Shown: positions 43,401-56,800 of the stretch, in pieces | Numbering within the stretch: the first letter of the stretch is position 1 | How the letters are laid out: the number at the start of each line of letters is the position of its first letter | Source: Corynespora cassiicola | Lineage: Eukaryota; Ascomycota; Dothideomycetes; Pleosporales; Corynesporascaceae | Direction: 5' to 3' | Assembly (NCBI GenBank): GCA_022059125.1 | Contig: JAEUWY010000006.1 | Coordinates: 1,364,001 to 1,428,000 of the forward strand | Length of the DNA stretch: 64,000 bases | The notes under the pieces: model-generated | Database searches by the model: none | Seen by the model: the letters and a program-made list of their open reading frames with translations, nothing else | What the model was told of the DNA's origin: nothing | Translations under genes and position numbers: made by a program

Positions 43401-46400
43401 ATCTACGACAAGGAACTACGCAGTTGGGAATTGGAACAGATCGCATGGTTTGGAATGCGCCCTGCGTTCTTGCATGCGCTTTTGGGACCCTTCTCGGGGT
43501 GATGTAATCCGTCCAGGCTAAAAGTGGGTAGTATAGACTAGTTTCTACGATTTGCTTTGGAGAAAGACCGAGATACTAGGTTCCCGAAACCTCACCCGGC
43601 ACTTCGCAAAGCAATGGGATTTTGCATCGGCTTTGAGTTCGTCCTGCTGTACGCATCCCTTCCTGGTGCTGATCCTAAAATCCTCCTTCGTTCTTTCTTT
43701 ATACCGGCCGTCTAATCAGAAATATGTTGCTGCGAAGCGCTACTGGGCGAGGGGCAAGCGCAAGGCTTAATACCATCGAACATGGTGCGGTCCAGCTGAC
43801 TGGGAAAGCGTGGCGTTGCCAGCCAAGCCTCCATCAAACTCACCTCATTTCCTCTTGTGCCTCTTTTGCGGTAGCCATGCTATACCAAGTCAAATAAGAT
43901 CTCCCAGGTTAAAATTATACTGATGATGATGATGAGGGCATCGGAGTTGACAGGTCTGAACGGTCCACTTCATCGGGGTTGTTTCTACCTGCGAACAATC
44001 CTTCGTATGGCCTGTTGCCCTCTTCGGCAAGATGGATTTTGGTAACTTTTTGCTTGATTAGGCCACTGGAATCGGCGGGGCAGTCCAACGTATCACATCA
44101 CGGTTGCGGGTGTTATTGGTTCATACCCCTCTCCAGAGTATTCGATTCGGTACTTGAGCATGGTTTGAAAGCCCATCAGCCGCGTTCCGTGAAAGAGGAC
44201 AGGCCGTGTCACCAAAGCTTATGTGGATTTGGGGGGCGGGAGGTTTTGAAGTTTGGCGGGAAGATCAGAATACGCTGAGCTTTGGAACATGTTGTGCTTG
44301 ACTTACTGGATTGGGAACTGTGCATCTCTATGCTTCTAACCGAACCCTCATAAGAAAGTCTTCGCAGAGAGGGTGCTGATATGGTCGAGCACTCATCAAT
44401 AGTAACTGACATGACATTTTGTGGGGTAAAGCTTTACAGTTTGTTTCAAGCAAGGGTCCAAACAAGCGGCGGATAGCTTCACACGCGATCCAGTGGACGT
44501 CCAAGGATATGCAACACCCACTGAACGGCAAATGACAGACCGAAGGTAACTTTCAGTCGGCTATTGAGAGTCCAACGGCCCATGGAACGTATTTGGACGT
44601 AGGTCTGGGTCTAAGAAGGGAACGTCTGAGGTTATTCTTCCCCGCGAGATATGAAACGAACGGTTTCGAAAGTCCTCCCCCGCCCCCCAGTTAGCGGTAC
44701 ATTTCCTGGGCTCTAAAGGTTTATCTTCGGCTTTGTATTGCTGTACAAGCTGGCTTGATCTATGCCTCGAAAAGGCAGCTGTATGGCCGAAGAAGGGTTA
44801 GGCCAAGGAGTGACATGGCAGATACGCTTGTAACGGCCTTTGGTCTGACAAATATGAGTTTGTTATTGTTGGGGGGCTGTTACTGCTGTTCCTAGCCACA
44901 TTTTTGTGTATGCTATCGGTACATTGTCTGAGTGTTGATAAAATATGAAGCACGGTGGTAGGACCATACCCCGCTCCACCGTGTCCCGCATCTAGCCTTG
45001 GACACTTGCCACATTCATGCACTATCTCATTTGACGAATTTTGTGCTATGAATTACAGAGGATGGTTCTGAAGACTAGAAGGAAGAAGGGTGTGAGTGCG
45101 AGTGCAAGTGCGGTTGCTCATGGGTTGTGTTGCATGAGTCTCAAGGTTTTGGAGTGGCGCTGCAGGAGGGTATACTTCGAGGCCAGCAGGCTCTCACGTG
45201 CATCCGACGCATGTTGGTGCTGTAGTCCAGGTGAGCAATTATGCTAGAGGCACAAGAGGGCGCAGCTTGGGCTGTAGCGTGTGTGGGGTGTATGTCGCCC
45301 ATGACATGGCCGCGTCCATGAAGTGGCGAGCCGAATGCAAGAGCATAGCGTCATGGCCTTGGAAATCAAATTTCCTCGTGGGATGAAACTGAGCGCTCCA
45401 CCGAGGAGTTAGTCTTCCTGCAAGAAATGCGACCGGTGACATTGGCGCGATATGGACGGCAGTGAGAATCGTGAGGGCTGGGCGGGCATCCTTGTGCCGG
45501 GCGGGTGGGAAAAGGCAGCGGATGCTGGAGAAACGCGCTCCGCCGTGCATGTGGTCGACGGGGCCCGCCTGAGGCCCTCTCGGGAGGAGAGAGGATTCAC
45601 TTGTGCGCTGTGGGGTGGACGCCGATGGGTGTTGGTTGCTGTTTCAGGCTCCCAGGGCAGCGTTTGAGATGGCCGGGTTGTGGTCGCTCAGACACGTTGT
45701 GCCGCACGGTGGAGATGGGGGCCCCGAGAAGCCAGACTGGCCTTTCCCGCATGGCCTGCATTGGCGCGGCGGAGCAGTGAGCCTCTGTCGTTCACGATGG
45801 TGTCAAAGTCAGAGTCACGGCCGGCGGTGGTGGTGTTGGCATGGCACTGGAGGCAGTCGCGGCCGGCCAATGACAACGGGGTAGGTGCGCTAACTAGACG
45901 AACGCACACCGAACCCCCGGGGCCAACTCTAAACCAACAGCCCTCTCTACCCACGCCTGCATGCGTGCATCTTGCACGGCAACGTCGAGCCCGAGGCCCT
46001 CTTCTCTGTAACGCTTGGCTCACTTTTCAGCACACCGCCCCAGAGCCTGAGGACTAGCCCGCGGGCCGCAGCACTCTCTGCGCTGTGCGGCCACGAGGAC
46101 TTGACAGATGCGACACTCCAAACACCTTAACCGCCGGGTACCTTTCCGTTCACGTAGGCTAGCGTCGTTTCCCGCGTTTCCCAATCACACGGGGACTCGG
46201 CCATTGATTCACACGCGTCCTGCAACTATCGTCACGCATGTCGAGGTCAATCATACAGGAACGCAGCCTTAGCCCCCCATACCTGACGTACGGGCCTGGC
46301 CCAAACCAGGGGAGAACCTTCAGAGCTCGAGCCATTCTGCAGGGGAACGTCCTGGGCACCGCAGCCCCGTCCAATGGCCATCAAGATCACAAATCTGCTG

Positions 46401-46628
46401 CAAGCAGGTGGGTATTTGCTGGGCGTCCTTCTTGAACCCACCTACCGCTCCGTCCTAGCCCGTCCACTGTGCACAGGTCCTCGGCCTTGCACCTATTTAC
46501 CAGCCACGTCCCAATCTTAACTGCCAACACTATGGCTCCTTGCCCGTACGAGCCATGATTGCAAAGGTGCTTCCTTTCCTTTGTCTTCCCCATATGCCTG
46601 GTGCCCAACCCTTCTCTTCTTCCCATTA
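40474..46628. other. Long gene-free region between SKT5-like and rhodopsin-like genes
   Basis: About 6.1 kb without a gene that can be supported. It probably contains the SKT5 promoter at its left end (with a TACCTAGGTA element at 40647-40656) and the promoter of the rhodopsin-like gene at its right end. GC-rich stretches (40.7-41.7 kb, 45.2-46.1 kb) give chance frames on both strands. A minus-strand frame near 42635-43027 has one hydrophobic stretch but no splice partner or family motif. Confidence 0.4.
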
Positions 46629-48128
46629 ATGCCCTCCTACATGGCTTCGCCCGCCGGTATTCGGGTGAACACTGTAGTCTTAACATTCACGCTCGTTGCC
46701 GGCCTGGTGGTTTTCCTTCGACTATTCACACGTATATTCCTTGTCCGAAAAGCACCTTGCGAAGATGCCTGTGTCGCACTTGCCATGGTAAACTCGAGCC
46801 CTGACCCCAACTTGCTGAACCTTCCAAGTGCTTACCACGCCGAACAGGCCCTGTCCATTGGCCTCACCGTCACAATAGCTGTTCAAGTCCAGAATGGGCT
46901 GGGCCAACACATTTACGAATTGACTGAGATGGAGATGGTGAACTCTTTGAAGGTAGGTTCAAAAAGATCCTAGCTACGGTTCCATCTAACCGCTCAACTA
47001 GGCTTTCTGGGCAAGTGTGTGGATGTACAATCTGTCCCTCACTGCAACCAAAATTTCCATTCTAATCCAGTACCTTCGTATATTCCCAACCCGACGCTTC
47101 CGCCTAGTTTGCTCGGCAGTGCTGGCTGTGGTCATCATTTATGGTACCTGGACTCTGTTTGCCAGTATCTTCTTGTGTCTACCGGTCGAGTTCTTTTGGG
47201 ACAAGTCAGTCCCTGGAGGGAAATGTCTCAACCAGCATGCCATCTGGTTCTCTAACGCCGGCGTAAACATCTTCCAAGACATAGTATTGCTAGCTCTCCC
47301 AATATACAAGGTCCGGAGCCTCAGTATCCCCAAGGCGCAAAAGACGGCGTTGATCATAGTGTTTGCGTTGGGAGGATTGTAAGTACCACGTCCTGGAATA
47401 TGCCTGGGTCCAACTGACACTGCCTCAGCGTCTGCCTCGTATCCATCATTCGCCTTCAGTCCTTAGTTGCCATCGCCAACTCGCCAGACCCCACCTTCGA
47501 TAATCCTCCTGCCGCTACTCTATCGTCGGTCGAAACCAACGTGGGTATCGTTTGTGCATGTCTGCCATCCATGCGCCCCTTGCTGTCATCTATGATGCCG
47601 CGATATTTCCCTGATACATCACGATACACCAACGTCCTCACACATGATGAAGAGCAGCCGAAATATTCCCGCAAGCCCTCCACCAGCTCTGGCCCCCCTG
47701 CTTCTAGCTACATTAGCAAGCCGAGCCATTCCAAAGTTGGAACCAACAGATCGTCCTCCAAGTATCAAAGTGAGCTGAAGGACATGACTTCTAGCCGACA
47801 CGCTAGTTCCAACTATTCGGCTAGTGTGAGAAGTGTCGAGACTAGATCCAACGGCCCTCTTCGACCATTCGCTGTATCGCCTAACCGTCTGTCTCCGCTG
47901 CGGATGTCACCATGGAGCCCTCCTGGCCCCCCAGGTTCTCGTCCTATTACACCGAGACTCCCCAGACTGCCCGAAAACTTAGCCGGAATCGGTCCGAGGG
48001 GGGAGAGCTCGCTGCGCAACTCGCTCGGTCTGCGAAGCCCTCAAACCCCACGGAGGACCCCACGTGCGCCCGTCTTCCAGAAGCCTCTTCCCATCACGCC
48101 GTTCCCAGTCAATACAGACATTGGCTGA
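46629..48128 (+). CDS. Fungal rhodopsin-fold integral membrane protein (SAT4/PTH11-like group)
   Basis: 446 residues in four exons: 46629-46787, 46848-46952, 47002-47378 and 47429-48128. Removing the first intron (60 bp, stop-free) joins EDACVALAM to ALSIGLTVTIAVQVQNGLGQH, the expected order of helix 2 and the GLG(R/Q)H loop. Later blocks are typical: YNLSLTATKISIL, FRLVCSAVL, CLPVEFFWDK with GGKCLNQ (conserved Cys pair), FQDIVLLALPIYKVRSL and IIRLQSL. The core is followed by about 190 residues of Ser/Pro-rich cytosolic tail. Such proteins span the membrane seven times; some act as receptors. Ligand and partner are unknown. The start at 46629 gives a short extracellular N-terminus before helix 1. 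Confidence 0.85.
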
Positions 48129-49578
48129 GCCTAATTCATGACATGTCTAATGTCAAGCCAAACCTGCTCCCAATCCTTGAAGGACGGCATCTTGATCCCG
48201 GTCCCAAAGTCACACGACAGTAGCTTTCAGTAGCACTAAGGCAAGGCATCCGGGTAGAAGGAGCGAACGTACTCTATCGAGTACTACTACAGGCAAGCGC
48301 CAAAGGGACAGCGTCTATCCAGGGATCAAACCTACATCCCTGTTGTCAGCCTATCTCTTCTCGCAGCTGAACCTGTCATTGCTCAAACATCCCATTACCA
48401 CCTACAACCATACCATACCCAAAGCTCACCCGTACACTGTAATAATGTCCACCACGACTCTCCTTAACGACCATCAACGGCCTGCTTGATACCACTTGTG
48501 GCTATACTCTGCACAATTCCAAGACTTACACTCTTTTCACGTTCATACCCGATATATCCTTGCTCTGCAGAGGCCGTTCTCTGGCATCCCTGCCACGTTT
48601 TTCTCGTTACTGTTTTTTTGTCTTTCGTCCGGCGGAACCATGTAAGAATATAGTAGGCTATGCAAGCTAGGCCATCCATCTCGCGATGCCCCAAGCTGCA
48701 AGCACAGAGAAAGGACTTGATGCGAGGAAACCCGCATCATCCGCCTAGAATTCAATTCATTACCAAGAAAAATGTCTCAGTTATCAAACTGGTTGCAACC
48801 CGACTATTACTCGTTTGCATGCATGCGACGACGTTGCCATGCCCGCCTTGGAGGGCACCATGCAGCCGAGAAAAACCTATGCCCAGCGAGTGAAGTCTCC
48901 TGCGCCCTCTGCGTTTCCGCACAGCCTTGGGTGCGCCTGCATGCAGGTCGCGTTCCAGGTTCATCCTCAGCGCACCTGCATCCTACGCCTGGGTTTCGTA
49001 TAGCACCTCAGGCTCCCCCGCGCGGGCGCTCGAGCAAGGGTCATGGGTGTTTTGAATTTTCTCCGGGCCTGGGGCGCGAGCGCAAGCGTCCCCAATCGTG
49101 TTTTGTTTCGCCATTGGGGTTCAGAAACCTCCGGGCGATGGGGGTTCATTGAGGCTGTTGGGGTAGCTTGGTAAGGCAGAGACTGCTTCACGATGCTGGG
49201 GAGTTCTGGGCAGTTTGTTTCTTTGGAAGTTGTGGGGATGGTGTAGGCGCAAAAGTTTGGTGCAGGGAGGTTGAATTGTGATGCTTTTGCGTCTAGGTCG
49301 AAGCGGTTAGTGAAACGCAGCGGCCTCGACTTAGATAACGATATTGGCGAACAAGGTCCAACGGCAACCCGTTCCCGAAGTTGAATGCTCTGAAAAGGTA
49401 TGTGGAGAAAAAAAGTCCGTGGCATGTCTGGCTCATCACTGCGTATGGGAGGTTAAGTCATTGGCCTCATCAATTGTGGATTAAAGCGATAGAAAGACAG
49501 CCTGAATCCATCGGAATATATCTTGTACAAGAACTTCTCCAAAACGCCATACCTATATCCGACTCGTGCATGTTCAGT
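48129..49578. other. Convergent intergenic region
   Basis: About 1.4 kb between the stop codons of the rhodopsin-like gene (+) and VTI1 (-). No supported gene. Confidence 0.45.
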
Positions 49579-50490
49579 TCACCTGAACTTGTTGTAAATG
49601 ACCGCAATGATGAGCAAAACTAGTACCGTAATAATCGCAATCGTAATGATCTTGTTCGTAGCCATCCTGTATCATAATTCGCGTTAGCATACCACAAAGG
49701 TTCAGAACGGCAGGTTCAATCTATGCCACTACGCATCAACACTGCGCAGCCTAGGGGGTCTAGGCAGGAGTAACGCACCTTCTTGCCATTCCTCTCAACG
49801 TCTTGATGCTCCTATCCGTGTAACTCTCGCTCTGCAGCAGGGTATCATGTGTGTGTAGAATCTGTTCTCGCTGCCTATGCAAGTCGCCCAATGTGCTGGC
49901 TCCTATCTGCTCCGTTTCCAGTGCAATCCTTTGCGCTTCTGTCAATCGACCGGACGACCTGTTCAACCTGTCGGTGCCCGAAAGCAACTGCTGGCGCTGC
50001 TCGAGTTGAACATCGCGATCTGGGTTATCGGTGTAGCGGTCTCCGAAAAGTTGGCGACGGTCGGTATTCAAAGACTCGAGCTTGCGCTTCGCGATATCGA
50101 TGTCATGCTCGAAGTTGCGGAAACGTCCGTTGTACTTGGATTTCAGGTTGGCGGGGATATTGGCCTTTTCCAGGCGCATTTGGCCGAGCTGTTTGCAAAT
50201 GGTAGTTAGCCATGCATTCTATGGGCCAATCCTCTTGTTGCGCCGTCGATGTGCGACTCCGACACTTCAGGCACTCCTCGTCGCAGAAGCGGTTCCAGGC
50301 ACCGACTCACCAGCTCATCTGCCTCTTCCAACGCTCTCTTCGCTTTGCTGACAGCAGCCTTGCGTGGCTCTCCGGTTGATTCCTTGATCTCCTCGAGCTG
50401 CTGGTTCAGATCGGCCTGCACGAGTTTCAGCTCGCCCTCGTAGCTCACGAAGCGGTCGGTTCCCGGGTCGTTATCGATGAGGTTCGACAT
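49579..50490 (-). CDS. VTI1: SNARE protein Vti1
   Basis: Qb-SNARE acting in Golgi, endosome and vacuole fusion. 225 residues in three exons (50311-50490, 49779-50188, 49579-49666). The N-terminal helical bundle begins with RFVSYEGELKLVQADL and includes KAKRALEEADEL joined to LGQMRLEKANIPANLKSKY. The SNARE helix runs through LETEQIGASTLGDLHRQREQ and SIKTLRGMARR, and the last exon supplies the tail anchor (IITIAIITVLVLLIIAVIY) with a short lumenal end NKFR. The first intron is 122 bp, longer than most here; the reading frame runs into it, so the exon limits rest on GTGAGT and AACAG sites. Confidence 0.93.
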
Positions 50491-51555
50491 GTTGGCGGGT
50501 TGCGGAGTGGTGAATCTAAGTGTTTTGTGGGCCAGCCAGATGTGCGCAACAGTGGTTCGGATCGATGTGGATGCGTGGCTCGAGGTGAGGTGGCGGGCTG
50601 AACGGGTGCGCAAGTTGTAATGTCCGCGGTGACGTTCGGGGTCTCGAATGAAGGAGGCGCAATGACGGCTTGGCACCCGTAAATCACGTGCAACTCAGTC
50701 ATCCGGTCTTAGCACCTATATATGCCCTATGGATTGATGACTATAGGTGACATTATGCATTCTAATTCTATGAGGATCCCTTCTCTGGTCAGCTAGGAAA
50801 GTGCTTTGCAGGCCGTTCGATTGCTGTGGCAGAAATGACGGTATCCTACTTACCTGTCCTAAGACCTCGGTATAGAGCCGCCCACATATCAGGCTGGGAT
50901 ATGGAATGTTCTAGGAGAATTAACACATCTCGATTACATCGGACGTTGATGGTTATGCTATTGCGACACTCCTTTCGAATAGTCCACCAACAGCAGTCTT
51001 GAATCAGCAGCCGTAGACAAGCTTCTGGACAATAACCAGGACCATGGCACCTCACCTGGTTCCTGGTAGTCTCGAATGCGGCTCCACATCCTCGACACAG
51101 CGATCACACATTCTGTATGCAAGGAGTTGCCGGTCTCCACCCACGCCAGGAACCGTTACAGCCAATCATCTTCTACCTGCATTCGAAAGTCTTTTCGTGC
51201 TGGCGAGCCAACTCCCATCCTTGGTTATTATACTCAAGTGAATTCCGCATATAGCAGAGGTTTATAGGTACCATATATTCAGAGCATTTTCTTCTCTCGT
51301 ATATGGCTTGATAATGTAAAAATGTTGAGGCGCCCAAAAGCTAATCCGAAACGTCTCTCGCTTCAAAGTCAATGACCTCATCACTTCACCCCATCGATCA
51401 TCATATTTCCTTCTAAATCCTCTTAGCCTAAGTTTTCTCTCGTGGCGCCCTGCATGTTGAATATTCGCCACCGGTACATTTTCTAGTCCCTTATCCACTT
51501 TCTTTGGAATTGACAGTTTTGAGACGAATCGAGCTTGAAGAAAGAGCTAGGAAGT
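50491..51555. other. Divergent intergenic region
   Basis: About 1.07 kb between the starts of VTI1 (-) and the FAD protein gene (+). It holds both promoters. No further gene is seen. Confidence 0.45.
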
Positions 51556-53199
51556 ATGGAGAGAAAACGCATAGCAATCGTCGGCAGCGGCATATCCGGA
51601 CTCTCCGCCCTCTGGACCCTTCGCAATGCAGGCCACGAGGTCCACCTTTATGAGAAAGAAGAGAGACTCGGTGGACACACGAACACAGCGATATGGTCAC
51701 GCAATGGCCACGAAACGCCGGTGGATACTGGGTTCATTGTGTTAAACACGGCAACATACCGTGAGTAAAGGAATTTCACGTGCCGAAAATTGAGACAGTG
51801 GGCTGATGAACCCAGCCAACTTCATTGAGTTTCTCGCAGCTCTCAAGGTAAAGACGATGCCTTCGCAAATGACGTTTGGAGTTTCGCGCGACCAAGGTGC
51901 ATTTGAATGGTCAGGGACATCTCTAGGAGCACTTTTTGCGCAAAAGTTCAACATCATCAAACCTAGCTTTTGGCGCATGATATTTGATATTGTGCGCTTC
52001 AACATGTTTGCTCTAGATCTGCTGTCGTCTCCAGCTGCCTCTGAAGCCGATGAGATGAGCATTGGAGAGTATCTTGAGAAAGAAGGATATTCAGATGTTT
52101 TCAGGGACGACTATCTCATTCCCATGACGGCATGTGTCTGGAGTACCGGCCCTGACAAGTGTGCACTCGAATTTCCTGCCTTGACTCTTGTGAGGTTCAT
52201 GTGGAACCACCATCTTCTATCCACAGTTGCGGAACGTCCGCCCTGGTTGACGGTTGAAGGCGGCTCAAAACAGTATATTAAGGCCGTTATGAGGGATTGC
52301 GAAGCGGCACCAGTTTCTCTTGGGACACCAGTCGAGTCCGTGAAACGCAAAGATAGCAAGGTACTTTTGACATTAGGAGGACGAGGCGAGGGCAAGATGG
52401 AGGCATTTGATGAAGTCATTTTGGCCTGCCATGGAGACCAAGCTCGCCAGATTATCGGCACCAGCGCAACTCTGGAAGAAAAGGATATCCTCGATGCCTT
52501 CGAAACCACACCGAATACCGCATATCTCCATTCCGATCTTTCCGTAGGTATTCTGCAACGGTCGGCTCTGGAGCTTTTGCTGACTTTGTCTAGCTCATGC
52601 CGCAACGTCGTGTCGCCTGGGCTGCGTGGAATTATCTTACGACTTCTCAGGATCCTTCCAAGCCCATGGGTTCTGCCTCCGGAGATCTGCAAACAGTCTG
52701 CCTAACTTACAACATGAACATTCTCCAAGAGTTGCCAACTGAGAAGTTTGGCGACGTTCTTGTGACTCTAAATCCGGAAAAGCCACCGTCGCCTTCACTG
52801 ACCCAAGCTACATATCAGTATCGACATCCACTATATAATTCTCGAATGATTGCTGCCCAAGAGAATTTGGAGAGAATTCAGGGAAAGAGGGGAGTATGGT
52901 ATGCGGGAGCCTGGACTGGCTATGGATTCCACGAGGATGGTTTCTCCAGTGGAATGAGGGTGGGTTTGCGGCTTGGTGGCAGTGTACCATGGGAAGCCAA
53001 AGATGCCAAATTCAGCAGAGGATTGAGGCCAGAACTTGGTTGGAAAGATTACGTAGTGAGAGTTTTGGTTGCGTTTCTCCAGCTCTACATCTCCCTACTG
53101 GATCGTGTTCTGGGAGGGCGTAGGTCAGATAACAGCGCGAAGACGAACGGTCAAGCGAATGGCAAGGCGATAGCGAATGGGAAAGCGAAGGCGTTGTAG
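51556..53199 (+). CDS. FAD-dependent amine-oxidase-type oxidoreductase
   Basis: 512 residues in three exons (51556-51760, 51816-52543, 52594-53199; introns 55 and 50 bp). The N-terminus is a dinucleotide-binding fold, IAIVGSGISGLSALWTLRNA, ending in Glu (LYEKEERLGGHTNT) for FAD. VDTGFIVLN then follows, and the exon junction restores TATYPNFIEFLAAL. The C-terminus has GVWYAGAWTGYGFHEDGFSSG, the second FAD contact. This matches a family of flavoproteins related to amine oxidases and often encoded near cyclopropane-fatty-acid synthases in bacteria; no such neighbour is present here. The substrate is unknown. A hydrophobic helix (VLVAFLQLYISLLDRVL) and a repetitive KANGKA-type tail follow the domain. 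Confidence 0.87.
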
Positions 53200-53473
53200 A
53201 TCGAGAGGCATCTAAAAGGTCGGATTAGACTATTCCGGGCTGCTTCAAATCAGCACGCCAGTCACGAAAATTCATCACTCCGTGCGCGAGAAGTTGGGTA
53301 GCCGAATGGTCGTTATTATGCCATTGAATTTTGAGAAATCCTGATAAACCCATGATGTTCGTTACAGGACCGGCACCCGAATGCTAGGGCGAGCCATGTC
53401 ATTTTGCGAGATGGCTGCCCGCAATGTGAAAGACGCTCGAAGAACTCCTCCAACCCATGCCCGTAATGCCACT

Positions 53474-53856
53474 TTAAACCTCAGCAATCTCCCTCAATCG
53501 GCGGATGGTGGACCGTGTGGCGGCAGCGGCGGGGGTCGAGACAGTGTAGGCTCCACCGGCGGTGGTCTTGCGGCAGGACTTGCAGTTCCAGATACCGACA
53601 GCAGTCCTGGTTTTTGGTGAGCACTCGCTAATATGTGCGAAGCGGGCGCGTAATTACCTCTTGACGGCGTTCTTTCCGCAGAATTGGCAGATGTAACGGG
53701 CGTGCTGGGTGATCTGGAACGGGCGTGAGCGACTGCTTCTCTGTCTACGGAAATTTCGAGTCGTACCTCCATCTTCTTCACCTGCTTACGGAGCGAGGCA
53801 CCGTAACGGGTACCATACTTTCCCGTGATTCCGACCTTCTTGGTACGCTTGGTCAT
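53474..53856 (-). CDS. RPL43: 60S ribosomal protein eL43 (Rpl43/L37a)
   Basis: Zinc-ribbon protein of the large ribosomal subunit. 92 residues in three exons (53767-53856, 53658-53713, 53474-53606), the family's standard length. The start is [20 protein letters not shown], and splicing gives KKMEITQHARY, then CQFC and CKSC, the two halves of the zinc ribbon, and the end [11 protein letters not shown]. Introns are 53 and 51 bp, and their use is required because each exon is short. Confidence 0.95.
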
Positions 53857-56800
53857 TTTGGCTGTGTGTGGGTGGTGTTGGAGATGGGTTAGGGTCGTCG
53901 AACTGAGAGGTTGCGATTTGGCGGCGATGAAATTGGTGTGGTGTTGCGCCAAGATAGGCTCGCTTATGCATTTCGCACGGGAAGCACGTTTTTCCGACAC
54001 CGGGTCACCATTCACTATGACGATGCCACCATCCGCTTTTCTGTGGAGATAGTACTGTCGCTCAAGAATCACAGTGTTTTAAGTATCGAATATTTTGGTG
54101 CGCTCGTCGCTCGTTTAATTATCGCTCCGCCTCGCATTTCCTTGCCCTGTCAACGCCTTCACATTGCAAGCGACCCACCCACTTATTCACCTCCGACGCT
54201 CATATCTTAGCTGAATTTCTGGTCGAAATGCCTAATGCCTCCCGAGTTGATTATTAAAATGGAGGCACGAAAGTTCAGGTTGTTTCTATTGTATCACGGC
54301 GACCTTGTCGCTTAATAACTCCACTTATATCAAACGATGCGAAATTTCAGCACGTCCAAGGCCAACTTACTTAACTATACAGTCTCTGCATGGACAATCA
54401 GTATAAGAGAGGTAGAGATATGAGACCGTTGTTAGAGGATCATGCACCATCTATGATTCTAAAGAACCCAATTTGAATACACAGACACGAGATGCACTAC
54501 ACCGAACCCATCTGCCCAATGCATACAAAATACGCAAAGAAAATACAGCGATATTCTCCCATAATGCTACGGACTAAATAATATTCTTCATATCCATGAA
54601 GTTTTTAGGCACCTCTCCGGTTAATAAGTACTGGAGTAATGCCCTCCCCAGTTGATCAGTTTGGAGAAACGGCAGGTACTAGGATCCAGAAAAGAAAAAA
54701 AACTTTACATATTTTGCTCGCATTTGGGTTCTGAGGATCATGAATTTCAAGACAGCTCAATCCAGTAATTCATGAAACTGTGCAAATCGCTCACTCAGTA
54801 CCGTACATGAAGACAAAATGCTACGTTCATTTCGAGTAGTTGCTCACTTAGGCCTGTAGTACGAGTTGAAGCATATTGGCTTCGTCTTCCGCGGCCATTT
54901 ATCATATCGAAAGATTGGCTACGAAGGAAGCACCACTATTCCTGAACAATCCTGGTATTCTACAGTGTTATCAACAGGCTAAAGTTGTGCTAGATTGCCC
55001 ACAATTCTTTCTAGTTATGTCCAAAAACCTACAAAACCATCGACATCCACTGAAACATACATAGGATCACTTTTAATTATTTCTAATAATTATTGAATGA
55101 CTTGAAATAAAAGAGTTATAAGAGTTATACCGCTCTGGCTACCAGTGTAACGAACACATCCTACAGTGTTTGATACGATTAAGTACAAACAATCTACAAA
55201 TCAAATTCTGTATGATTGTATTAGGCAGGAAATCGAGCCATTGACGAGCAATGTGTTTAATAATTAGTATGAGAGTGTATTAGTCTCATACTATTTCCGT
55301 CGAAATGCTTTAGGTACCTTACACTGTATGGGGTAGCGATGTTTCACTGAGAGGCACTAATTTCCCTGAACCAGAGGATGCCGTAATACCGCTGAGAAAA
55401 CTTCCCAGACTTGAAGTACAGTCTAAAAGATATTGGTTCTGAGAATGAAGCTTCATACAGTACCCGGTGCTATCTAGTTATCTCTGCCATCTACGACACC
55501 TTCAGGATCATGTATGCACTCGTGCACAAAGCTACCCAAGTTGGGCTCTCAACCTTGATAATCCAATTGAGGAGACGGTGGGCTGGAGCATAATACTGTT
55601 CTTTTTCCTTCTATTCTAAATTCTCAGATCTGAAGATGTACGTTTGCGGGACTACGATACGATCCTATGAGGCAGAGAGTACACGGCGATCACCAGGCTA
55701 GAGTTCTAACTCTAGGATAAATCTGCCTCGCAGGGACATGTCAGCGCCTTTTGTTCATTTCTAGATCAGTGGCCTGTAAACTTTTTTTCTCTGGACTTCT
55801 CTATTTCTTAAAAAAAACACAGAGATATGTGGCAGTACACAGAACCATAGCCAATACAAATTCGACTCATAGAACCCTCCGATCTTTGCCATTTGGTACA
55901 ACAAATCGACATCACTACCATACTGTGGGTAGCCTCGGTCAACATTGGGCCATTACAGCACACTCATGAATTTGACACCCTTTCTGGTCACGTCGCCGTT
56001 TGATAGAAGATTTTACAAGTTAGGCAATATTATAGCGTGGTCCCCTGATATCGATCAAGCACGACTATCATATTGCATCGCATTGCTTTTTGGTCCCACA
56101 GAAATCTATACTCTGGTCCCCAGGTCACGTCACTGCACTATCGTATAGTTTCTACCTTCCTCTGAATGGCGTACTCCGTTCCTCGAAGAAGCAACAAGTT
56201 CGTCACAATCAACCCACAGTGCGCGAATTTGCCGTCTACGTCGATGGACTCGATCCGGCCAATCGCTAGCATGGTCCTGTCTGTATGATTATCAGTGGGC
56301 GGCGGGCGCTAATTCCATCCCACGCCTCGTACATGAACGCTTGTTCCCCCAATATCTCGGACGGTGATGCTCACTTGTACGACATAGCAAAGCCTTGCAC
56401 TATCCACCTTCCTCCAAAGGACTTTCCCCCCTTCGCGCATAATCACACTTGAGTGTTGGGCACCATGACTGCAGATGGGTTCACCCATGAACCCAGCAAC
56501 CGGACTAGCCACCGTGTACCTTTTCCCCGCGTCTCGATGCGGTGCAGCATCACGATCCGGCCGCTTTCCAGAAGTTTTATCGAAGCACGAGCCACCCCTT
56601 AACTGCAGACACCCGGTCTTAGCACCGCCGCAACCCTGCCATGGACGAGGAGCGGGATGGACATCACACAATCGATAGAGCCATTCCCTTCTGGACACTC
56701 GGCTCAAGGCTCTCGCTTAACCGAGAGTTTCCGGTGCATGCCGGAGAAGCTTCTAATCGTCTTCGACTGCATGCCCCACGCTCTGCGAGTCGCGGTACCT

